Source: Cesiribacter sp.
GTDB taxonomy: Bacteria > Bacteroidota > Bacteroidia > Cytophagales > Cyclobacteriaceae
Length of the DNA: 12,248 nucleotides
Assembly: GCA_030147305.1 (NCBI GenBank)
Contig: JASLAE010000110.1
Coordinates: 1-12,248, forward strand
Reading direction: 5' to 3'
Shown here piece after piece: positions 1 through 7,653 of this stretch; the stretch's first letter is position 1, and each line of letters begins with the position of its first letter. Both the position numbers and the translations under genes were made by a program. The notes beneath the pieces were generated by a model that saw only the letters and a list, made by a program, of their open reading frames with translations, did no database searches and was not told where the DNA came from.

Positions 1-1773
1 TGGCGGAAGGGCAGAAAATACATCAAACATGAGCGGAGCAGCAGCTTCTATACCAGTTAGACCCGGCCTTCCTTCTCCGTCTGCATTGCCCACCCATACC
101 CCAACCGTGAATTCGGGCGTTACACCGATTGCCCAGCCATCTCGAAAGCCATAGGAAGTACCCGTTTTCCAGGCAATGCGGCGGGTCGATGAAAATTGTT
201 TCCAGGCGCCTTCCGTTTCGGGGCGATTCACTTCAACAAGGGCTTCAAAAGTATACCAAAGTGCTGCGGCAGATATCGGCGAATGGTTCTCCAGCTTCTT
301 TGACCTTTCATTTGGCCTATGCTGATAAGTAGCTGGATGATAGTCTGTTGGGCTATACCGCTGCTGGTAAGGATAGAAGTGATTTAGCGAACGTGCCATA
401 GAGGCATACATGCCGGTTAGGTCCCATAGGGAACCCTCGGCACCACCTAAAACCAGCGACAGACCATAATGGTTTGGTCTCTGCTTTACAGTAGTCATCC
501 CTAGCCGTTGCAACAGGTGGTGAAAGCGCTCCACTCCATATTCCTGTAATAAATATACATAGGGCACATTAAGCGAGCGGGCAAGTGCCTGACTGGCAGG
601 AACGGCTCCCTCAAATGATCTGTTGAAATTTTGTGGATTAAATCCTTTCTGGTAAAAAGGCACATCTGGCAGCAGGGTCTGTGGCAGAATTCGCCCTTCG
701 TCCAGCGCAGCTGCATATAGGAAAGGTTTTAAGATGCTACCGGTGCTGCGTGCTGCGGCAATAATGTCTACCGCCCCGCCATGTTCCTGGTTGTCTGCTA
801 CTCCGGCATTCCCAACATAGGCCAGGGTATTTCCTGTTTCAGTATCCAGCACCAGCACGGCTGCATTGTGAATCTGATTGCCGGAGAGCTGGTAATGATG
901 CTTTGCCACCAGCCCCGTTATCTGCTCCTGCAGTGCTTTGTTAAGGGTGGTTTGGGTGAGCACTCCCTGCCGGCCATCCTTGATCGTTCTGAGCAACAGG
1001 TGCCTGGCAAGGTTGGGGAATGGATGGGGACGACCAGGCAGCTCTTCATGAAGCGCAAGCTTATAGGTGGTACTGTCCAGATCATCTGCCAGCAATAGGG
1101 ACTTAAGCAATCGGTTACGTTTATGTAAGAGCAGCTGCTGGTTTTTGCCGGGAAATATCAGGGAAGGCGCATTTGGAAGGACGGCCAGCGTGGCCGCTTC
1201 TGCCCACGATAGTTCCTGAGCTGGACGTTTATAGTATCGCCAGCATGCTGCCTGCAAACCCACCGTATTGCCACCAAAAGGAGCATGGGTAGCATACATT
1301 TGTAAAATTTCTGCCTTTGAGTAATGCAGTTCCAATCTTAAGGCCAGGAACAATTCCAGGAATTTTTCGCCATAGGTGCGTTTCTGATCCTGCCTGCTCA
1401 GGCGTATTACCTGCATGCTGATAGTGCTGCCACCCCTTACCACTTTACCGGCCTGAAGATTATCCAGCAGTGCTTTTCCCATGGCTACTGGATTAAAACC
1501 AGGGTGCAGATAAAAGTATCTATCTTCAAAAGTCAGCAGTGCCTTTGCAAACTTTTCCGGCACCTGTTCAGCTGCCGGAAAGCGCCACTGACCATCTGTG
1601 GCCAGCTGAGCTTCAAGCAGCGCTCCCTCAGCATCTGTTAATACAGTTGCATAAGGGGTTCTGAAGAGTTGTGGTGGGATTGAAAGAAAGACAGCGAAAC
1701 CTAAGGTGCCTATCCAAAGCAGCTGCTTCCAATGGAAACGTTTTGGTATTATGGATAGGAGATAAAGCTTCAT
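1..1773 (-). CDS. pbpC: Penicillin-binding protein 1C (bifunctional transglycosylase/transpeptidase), 3' end cut off by the window
   Basis: This gene encodes a class A penicillin-binding protein that polymerises lipid II into glycan strands and cross-links peptides on the outer face of the inner membrane. I translated it by hand: it is open for 591 codons from the ATG at 1773 to the window edge. One membrane segment spans about residues 17-34. The glycosyltransferase 51 domain (about 55-235) shows EDRYFYLHPG with Glu83, RGGSTISMQ (113-121), and APFGGN followed by AVLPNAPS. The transpeptidase domain has SILK (Ser346-Lys349, preceded by RSTG), SLN (400-402) and KTGT (536-539), then GFRDGWAIGV and VGVWVGNADG, which are typical of PBP1C. 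The usual length is about 770-800 residues, so the end of the transpeptidase domain and the BiPBP_C domain should lie beyond the window. An in-frame TAA upstream and the lack of other ATGs support this start. It follows the alpha-2-macroglobulin gene by 92 bases, probably in one operon. Identity is secure. Confidence 0.95.
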   Translation of the reverse strand, partial: MKLYLLSIIPKRFHWKQLLWIGTLGFAVFLSIPPQLFRTPYATVLTDAEGALLEAQLATDGQWRFPAAEQVPEKFAKALLTFEDRYFYLHPGFNPVAMGKALLDNLQAGKVVRGGSTISMQVIRLSRQDQKRTYGEKFLELFLALRLELHYSKAEILQMYATHAPFGGNTVGLQAACWRYYKRPAQELSWAEAATLAVLPNAPSLIFPGKNQQLLLHKRNRLLKSLLLADDLDSTTYKLALHEELPGRPHPFPNLARHLLLRTIKDGRQGVLTQTTLNKALQEQITGLVAKHHYQLSGNQIHNAAVLVLDTETGNTLAYVGNAGVADNQEHGGAVDIIAAARSTGSILKPFLYAAALDEGRILPQTLLPDVPFYQKGFNPQNFNRSFEGAVPASQALARSLNVPYVYLLQEYGVERFHHLLQRLGMTTVKQRPNHYGLSLVLGGAEGSLWDLTGMYASMARSLNHFYPYQQRYSPTDYHPATYQHRPNERSKKLENHSPISAAALWYTFEALVEVNRPETEGAWKQFSSTRRIAWKTGTSYGFRDGWAIGVTPEFTVGVWVGNADGEGRPGLTGIEAAAPLMFDVFSALPP

Positions 1774-1865
1774 TCTGTTCTTATAAAAATTTTTTTATGT
1801 TCAGAAGTCTTCTTCTTTGGTTTACATGGATGTTTAAGCTGGAGATCAAAAGCTTCTCTCACCAA
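1774..1865 (-). other. Spacer between the macroglobulin and pbpC genes, with an A/T palindrome
   Basis: The spacer is 92 bases with no terminator-like hairpin, which fits read-through from the macroglobulin gene into pbpC. Nine bases before the pbpC ATG lies a 16-base, pure A/T, near-perfect palindrome (1783-1798: ATAAAAA and TTTTTAT arms). An A/T-rich leader just ahead of the start is common in Bacteroidota, which rely little on Shine-Dalgarno pairing, so it may simply keep the start unstructured. A separate pbpC promoter was not recognised. Confidence 0.4.
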
Positions 1866-4800
1866 TTATTGCTGTGCCATTCCTGCCTTACCAACCGTAA
1901 CCCAGGTACCAGCCTTGCGGGCATTGATGTTTGCATCATACATGGCTTCGCAGCTTACAGCAGGCAAATAAAACTTACCGCTATAGCTTGCATTCAGTAA
2001 GACTGTGAAAGATTTCTTTTGCCGTGCTGCCAGGCTAAAGAAGGTATAAACACGATCATCACGAATATCCTGGTAATCGAAATTATTACTGCTACCAGTC
2101 TGTGGGCTATCCATACGCGTATTATGAATTTCCCAGCCAGACGGAAATATTTGGGAAAGTGCCAGGTTCTGATAGTCTCCCCGCATGCCGGGATTGCTTA
2201 CACTCACTTCTGCCAGAAAATCAGTGCCCTGCTCAATGCTTTTCGGGTCAATGATATTGCCTTCCATATCGCGGTAGGTAACGCTCAAGTTTAACTGGTG
2301 CTCTGCATTGGTTTCTTCTCCGGCAAGGGGAGTACCCGTTACATATAAGCGAGCATACAGTCTGCCTTGTCCACTGTTGCTTACTGAGAACTGGTTACTG
2401 CCATCCTCAGCAATGGCAAGCTCTTTGCGTACTACTGGCAATGCAGTGGCGCCTTTTTCAGTTTTTTTATTGAGGTCATAACTGAAGGCCATGCTACCGG
2501 CTGGTTTGCTCTTTTCATAGAGCTTACTACCTGCAATCAGGCAATAGGCAGTGGTTTGTGTGCTCATCCAGCTATCTGTATTCAGGGCATCGGAAATTTT
2601 AAGCATCAGGTCCATAGCTTCAGCATCTTTATCCAGTAAAAGAAGTGTTTCCAGAATCATGGCCTGATCCCGCAGCGATGAGCCATAGGTTTCGCCAGGC
2701 GATGTATAGGTGGGCACTGCTTTGGAGAGTTTAGCTACCATGCCGGATGCCAGTTCCTTCTGTCCTGCCAGTGCATAGGCAGCGGCCAGTCGCCATTGTG
2801 CGGCAACACTGAGACCAGGTTGTTCTCTAAAACGATTCATGGCTCCGGTTTCCGGTGCTTTGGCCAGGGCCAGGGTGTATAGGCGGTATGCCTGGCTCAG
2901 ATCATCGTTGTAGCGGCTATTCCGCTGCCAGTTTTCTGCTTTTTGCTTTTGATATTTTTTCCAGCGATTCAAGAGATCTTCTGGAACAGCATAACCCCGA
3001 TTGGCTGCTTCTATCAGAAAATGGCCTGCATAATTGGTGCCCCATTCATCACCGTCCAGGTTGCCGGGCCAGTAGCTGAACCCGCCGCTGCTGAGCTGAA
3101 AGCCTTTTATGCGCTCAATGGCAGCCTTTGTGTTTCTTTCGATGCGTAATTTAGCATTTTCATCAAGCTCGGTTGTGGCCTGCACAATTAGCTGTGGAAA
3201 AACTGAAGATACGGTCTGTTCAATGCAACCATAAGGGTATTGGATTAAATACTGAAGCCGCTTGCCCAGGTTTAAGGAAGGCATGTTGGAGACTTCCAGC
3301 ATAGCTTTGTTGGTGCCTGCCATGCCTGGAGCCGAAAAGCTTTCCTGCCAGCGCTGTCCCGGCTCAATCAGACTTTGGTATACGGTTGTGGCAGGAGGAT
3401 TAGGATTGCGAACAGGGATGTCTATCTCATGCCTGGCTTTGTGGTTTCCAGCAGTTGCCTGAATGCTAATTTTACCAGCGCCCACGCGCGGCTTCACACC
3501 CAAATTGAAATAGAGGATTTTGTCATCTGGCTGACTAAAACTTATTTGCTGACGGGCATCACCTTCCAGATTCAACAAGCCATTTTGCTTTATTTCAACC
3601 GCTACCTCACGGATACCTTCTTCCATAGCAAAAACACTCACTGGTAAGCTTACACTTTCTCCAGGCCCCAATACACGGGGTAGTGTGCCCAGGAGCATAA
3701 GGGGTTGGCTAACGGGTACAGCTTTCTCTGCCTGGCCATAAGCGCCGTCATCAGCAGCCACGACCATGACCCTAACAGCGCCAACATAAGGCTGCAGGCT
3801 CAACTGATGGGTATTGGTTTTGCCTTTCTCCAGTGTAAACGGTCCAAGGAATTTGACAACAGGCTTAAAGCGGTTCACCTTACTGCCTTCTGTTTTTCGG
3901 CCTTCTTCGTCACCTCCAATGGCGAGCAGTCTTTCGATGCGGCCGCCATAAGCGCCAATAACATGCTGATAGATGTCCCAGGTTTTTACACCCAGGGTTT
4001 CACGTTTATAAAAGGCTTTCCAGGGTTCCGGTGTTTTAAATCTCGTAATATCCAGCAGGCCTTCATCCACCACGGCTAGCGTATAACTCATGGATCTGCC
4101 AGCTTTCTCCTTTACAGCAATAGAAAATGGCGATTCTGGCTGTAGCTTCTCGGGCATCTGAATTTCCGGCTGCAGGTGGGTGGCTGGGTCTTCTACCAGT
4201 AGGGGCACAACGCCATAGAGCCGAATGGGTAGATCATTGGTGGTTTGGCTATGGGGTTGCAGGAGTGATACATGGACATAGGCATTGGGAGTCATAGCTT
4301 CAGTAACGGCAAATGCCACTGCTGTTTCGCCTTTTTGTACTTCCGCCCAGAAAGTCCGGATGATGCGGCTGCCATTTTCAATACTAATCAAGGCACGGCC
4401 GGCAGCGGGAGAAGGAAAACTGATGGTCGCTTCTTCCGTCGGGGCATACTTTTCTTTGTTCGTGGAGAGCGAAAGCATGGCGGCACCGCCCGGGTTTTGA
4501 CGGCTGGAGCGATCGTAGGTGTTAGGCCAGTCAATGTAAATGATTTTACCGGTAGTGTGGCCCGATATCGGATCCTTTGCCCTAACCAGGTAACGGCCCC
4601 AATCATTATGGTCTACTGTGAACTGCCAGAGGCCTTTGCCCCGGATGGTATTCACAGAACCTTTGCTATACACCTGCTCATACTGCCGGCTCATGTAGTT
4701 GGCATGGTTCTCATGCTCGTCCCACCACCAGCGCCAGTCGAGCTTTATCAGCTCAACTTCAAGCTGCTGACGATCTACAGCCCTTCCTGCAGTGTCTACG

Positions 4801-7472
4801 GTAGCAAGCTCAACCTGATGCTGTTTACCGGTTTCCACAAGCTGATAGCCCTGCTTACTATTATCTTTTATGCCAACATAGCTTTCATAAGGCTGGTATG
4901 GGAAAGTAAGCCGGTCAACACTAAAATCACCGCCTTCTTCAAAAACCTTGGTCTTAAGCACGGCTTTTAGCATGCCTGGTGCATTCTGTTGTTTACTGGT
5001 TTTTATGATGAAGGAAGCTTTTCCGTTTTCATCTACCCGATCATCAAATACCTGCTGGCTTTCTGATTCAAATTTTTTGGTAGGGTCATCGAAGATATAA
5101 TCAGGGTACTTGGCAAAACTTGTAGCACCGGGCACCAGCACCATTTCAACATCTGCTTTTAGATTTTTGGCAACAGCGCCATGCAGCCATGTCACCTGCA
5201 GGTTTACCGTATTGCCTGCCCCGGAGCGTAAGGCAGCATCCGGCAGCTGCATCCGGATCTTGAGGCGGTTCGGCTTGATGGTTTCAATTTTGATGGTCTT
5301 ACTGAAGGTTGCACCGCCAGCTTTTACCTTTGCAGTCCAGTTGCCGGTTGGTGCATCGGGGGCTGTAGCTGTATGAAAAGCATAGATGTTACCCACCGGG
5401 TTTGCCTTTACCAGTTTACGGATCAGCTGCCCCTGCGGATTGCTAAGCTCCATCACAACCGGATAATTTGGGGGAAGGGTTTTTTCCAGGTCCTGCAAGA
5501 TAAAATTAACATAGAGCGAGTCTCCCGGACGCCAAACATCCCGTTCTGCATACACAAATCCTTTGATCCCTTTTTCTATCTTTTCGCCGGCAACGTTAAA
5601 ATTGCTAAGGGAGAGGGCTGAGCCATCATCTAACTTGAGATAGCCTTTTTGACCATTATAGCTGGCTACAAGCAAAAATGGTTTCTTTTCAATGGACAAC
5701 TCAGCCATGCCCTCCCCATTGGTGGTGCCTTTGCTAATTTCTCGTTGCTGATAATTTAGTATTTTAAGCATTACCCCTGCCAGCGGCTGGGTTGTTCTAA
5801 GATCTGTTACAACTGCTAACAGTTTATTGTCTTCTCCCCGTTTGGCAATAATGCCCAGATCAGAAGCTAGAATATTGGTGCTGATGCTGCGGTTACGGCC
5901 ATAATAGGAGCTGTGGCAGGGATTGTCCCGCTGGTTATAATCATAGCCTTCGTCGTAGTAATAGTCTTCGTAATAATAATCATCATAGTAATGCTGGTCA
6001 GCCTCATCCCAGTTGGTCTTGTCTGTGCTGCTGAATTCGGTTAACTCTTCATCGGGAGCCAGGCCTTCTTCGCAAAAGTTTACAGCATGTACCTTGCGAA
6101 AGCCAAGCGTTACCTGGTAGATAGCCCCTGGTTCAGCAGTAATAAAGGTTGAAAGGTCGAGCTGAAAACGATTCCAGCGCCCCAGATCTGTAATGCCGGA
6201 AGCATTGAGCGGCACGGTTTTTTGCACTAACGGCCTGCCTACCCTTTTTAGCTCCTGCTGACCATCCAATCCATTTACCTGTAGGAATTGTGTGATATGA
6301 TCTTCGTAGATTTTTACAATTTGAACATCTACTGCCTTTAGGCTAACGGCTTCGAAAGGCAGCACCAGGCCATCGGTTGAGGGTAGGATGGTGCCAGTTC
6401 TCAAAAGGCGTACGGCAGGGCTTATTTGTTCAAACAAGAGTGTCAACGCATGGGCATGCTGCATTTTATAACCCAGAATGTTCTGGATGCCTGCAGATAC
6501 ATCTACTTTAAGTGAGCCGGTTTGACGAACAGATGGATATACTTTTAATTCATTTTCATTGACCACATAACGCAGGTCGGGATTGCCTTCCAGCTGTACC
6601 AGTCCATCCAGCTCCTGGTTATCGAGCAGCGGATCCGAGAAATTAAGCGATATATACTGCTCTTCTCCCTGTACCACTTTACCTTCCATCAGCTTAAAAT
6701 CACCCAGTGCAGGTACCTCCAGTTTTTCTGATCCGGTTTTGTTTACGCCTAAAGGTTTACCATTCCAGCTCAGGCTTACTTCAGATGCCTGTTCGCCACG
6801 GGTAACGCCTTCAATAGTAAAGTGGTATGTTTTGCGGTCTTCACCCTGAGTCCAGCTGGTGGCAAGTTTTTGTCCTCCCTGGGTAGCAGTCAGCATAGCT
6901 TCAATGTCAGCAGGATTCGAAACATCTGCCGTAAGCAGGCTTCCTAAAAATTTCTGCTTCTTCAGGTCCTTTTTATCATAAGGGCGCATGCCTTCAACCG
7001 CTAATTCGAAGTTTTGCTCCATCGTTTTTACAGAAAAGCTGAAAACATCAGCTGCCTTAGGTACCGCCATGATCTTGTGCAGCTGCAGATCTACCTGGTA
7101 CAGGGTACCAGCGCTCAGGCGGGCTTCTGGCTGGAAGGAGAGGGTGCGGCTGTCTGTCCAGTAGGCTTTTCCTTTTACATCAGGTTCCAGAGAAAATACC
7201 TGATCTGCATGGGCGAGGCCCAGCTGATCTTCACCAGCCACATCTGCCGTGAAACGAACCATAATGGAGGATTCCGTTGAGATTACACCAACGGTATAAG
7301 CACTGATATAGGCACTGAAGGTATCTGGATCAGGTTGTGCAAAAACAATGGCTTCCGGGTCGTTTTGTCGGGGTTTCAGGAAATAAAACAGGGCCAGTAC
7401 CAGAAAGGTAAGTCCCAGAAAGGCGAAAATAAAAACCTTTCGGGTGCGCAGGTTTAGGCCTTTTAGCTGCAT
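1866..7472 (-). CDS. Bacterial alpha-2-macroglobulin (YfhM/MagD-like, COG2373), membrane-anchored, thioester-containing
   Basis: The product is a very large (1868 aa) periplasmic protein of the alpha-2-macroglobulin family, thought to trap proteases that cleave it through a reactive thioester. An N-terminal membrane segment (about residues 13-32, after RTRK) would anchor it in the inner membrane facing the periplasm. No Cys lies near this segment, so it is not an obvious lipoprotein, unlike E. coli YfhM. Family landmarks in order are: ERDVWRPGDS (Trp647-Gly650; MG2/A2M_N type), VVDEGLLDIT near 1134, the A2M domain from VKFLGPFTLEKG (about 1200-1290), and the thioester motif CIEQ (Cys1416-Gln1419) in YPYGCIEQTVS. 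Next come the helical thioester domain with GGFSYWP near 1465, and the terminal YQDIRDDRVYTFF and GTWVTVG motifs. An acidic, tyrosine-rich stretch (495-512) lies between Cys467 and Cys519. E. coli YfhM is about 1650 aa, so this one is longer. The gene lies upstream of pbpC, the conserved arrangement. No Shine-Dalgarno is evident. I could not place a bait region. Confidence 0.94.
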   Translation of the reverse strand: MQLKGLNLRTRKVFIFAFLGLTFLVLALFYFLKPRQNDPEAIVFAQPDPDTFSAYISAYTVGVISTESSIMVRFTADVAGEDQLGLAHADQVFSLEPDVKGKAYWTDSRTLSFQPEARLSAGTLYQVDLQLHKIMAVPKAADVFSFSVKTMEQNFELAVEGMRPYDKKDLKKQKFLGSLLTADVSNPADIEAMLTATQGGQKLATSWTQGEDRKTYHFTIEGVTRGEQASEVSLSWNGKPLGVNKTGSEKLEVPALGDFKLMEGKVVQGEEQYISLNFSDPLLDNQELDGLVQLEGNPDLRYVVNENELKVYPSVRQTGSLKVDVSAGIQNILGYKMQHAHALTLLFEQISPAVRLLRTGTILPSTDGLVLPFEAVSLKAVDVQIVKIYEDHITQFLQVNGLDGQQELKRVGRPLVQKTVPLNASGITDLGRWNRFQLDLSTFITAEPGAIYQVTLGFRKVHAVNFCEEGLAPDEELTEFSSTDKTNWDEADQHYYDDYYYEDYYYDEGYDYNQRDNPCHSSYYGRNRSISTNILASDLGIIAKRGEDNKLLAVVTDLRTTQPLAGVMLKILNYQQREISKGTTNGEGMAELSIEKKPFLLVASYNGQKGYLKLDDGSALSLSNFNVAGEKIEKGIKGFVYAERDVWRPGDSLYVNFILQDLEKTLPPNYPVVMELSNPQGQLIRKLVKANPVGNIYAFHTATAPDAPTGNWTAKVKAGGATFSKTIKIETIKPNRLKIRMQLPDAALRSGAGNTVNLQVTWLHGAVAKNLKADVEMVLVPGATSFAKYPDYIFDDPTKKFESESQQVFDDRVDENGKASFIIKTSKQQNAPGMLKAVLKTKVFEEGGDFSVDRLTFPYQPYESYVGIKDNSKQGYQLVETGKQHQVELATVDTAGRAVDRQQLEVELIKLDWRWWWDEHENHANYMSRQYEQVYSKGSVNTIRGKGLWQFTVDHNDWGRYLVRAKDPISGHTTGKIIYIDWPNTYDRSSRQNPGGAAMLSLSTNKEKYAPTEEATISFPSPAAGRALISIENGSRIIRTFWAEVQKGETAVAFAVTEAMTPNAYVHVSLLQPHSQTTNDLPIRLYGVVPLLVEDPATHLQPEIQMPEKLQPESPFSIAVKEKAGRSMSYTLAVVDEGLLDITRFKTPEPWKAFYKRETLGVKTWDIYQHVIGAYGGRIERLLAIGGDEEGRKTEGSKVNRFKPVVKFLGPFTLEKGKTNTHQLSLQPYVGAVRVMVVAADDGAYGQAEKAVPVSQPLMLLGTLPRVLGPGESVSLPVSVFAMEEGIREVAVEIKQNGLLNLEGDARQQISFSQPDDKILYFNLGVKPRVGAGKISIQATAGNHKARHEIDIPVRNPNPPATTVYQSLIEPGQRWQESFSAPGMAGTNKAMLEVSNMPSLNLGKRLQYLIQYPYGCIEQTVSSVFPQLIVQATTELDENAKLRIERNTKAAIERIKGFQLSSGGFSYWPGNLDGDEWGTNYAGHFLIEAANRGYAVPEDLLNRWKKYQKQKAENWQRNSRYNDDLSQAYRLYTLALAKAPETGAMNRFREQPGLSVAAQWRLAAAYALAGQKELASGMVAKLSKAVPTYTSPGETYGSSLRDQAMILETLLLLDKDAEAMDLMLKISDALNTDSWMSTQTTAYCLIAGSKLYEKSKPAGSMAFSYDLNKKTEKGATALPVVRKELAIAEDGSNQFSVSNSGQGRLYARLYVTGTPLAGEETNAEHQLNLSVTYRDMEGNIIDPKSIEQGTDFLAEVSVSNPGMRGDYQNLALSQIFPSGWEIHNTRMDSPQTGSSNNFDYQDIRDDRVYTFFSLAARQKKSFTVLLNASYSGKFYLPAVSCEAMYDANINARKAGTWVTVGKAGMAQQ

Positions 7473-7496
7473 GGCAAATGCTATTGATGTTTGCAG

Positions 7497-7504
7497 CTAA
7501 GATA
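7497..7504 (-). promoter_or_regulatory. Possible -7 promoter element of the alpha-2-macroglobulin/pbpC operon
   Basis: TATCTTAG on the minus strand (7504-7497) matches the Bacteroidota -7 consensus TAnnTTTG at all but one fixed position. It lies 25 bases upstream of the ATG at 7472, which would give a short leader. No TTTG or TTG is found at the expected -33 distance, so support is limited to this one box and its position. Confidence 0.2.
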
Positions 7505-7505
7505 C

Positions 7506-7545
7506 AAAAAACGAGCCTAATAATAGATAATTGTAAGCTTTAGGC
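7506..7545 (-). terminator. Possible intrinsic terminator of the kinase gene
   Basis: Read on the minus strand, GCCTAA (7545-7540) and TTAGGC (7520-7515) can pair across a 19-base loop. They are followed by TCG and six T residues (7511-7506), the layout of a rho-independent terminator. It lies 109 bases beyond the kinase stop codon. The stem is only 6 bases and the loop is long, so folding is weak. It sits directly in front of the macroglobulin gene and overlaps where that gene's promoter should be. Confidence 0.3.
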
Positions 7546-7653
7546 GGTTTTCGGATAATTCCTGCTAAGTGGTTCCTGATGGACCCTCTGGATTGAAAAT
7601 TCTTAATCCTTTAAATGGTTGAAGCTCCTGCAACAATCATATCAGAAAAGCAG

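Noticed and set aside
129..1098. Several small frames on both strands near the left edge
   Set aside because: They are shadows of pbpC, whose transglycosylase and transpeptidase motifs run unbroken through the region on the minus strand.
4272..4970. Open plus-strand frame of 232 codons
   Set aside because: It lies wholly opposite the macroglobulin coding sequence, has no recognisable domain, and the minus-strand protein across it shows clear family motifs. It is an antisense shadow.
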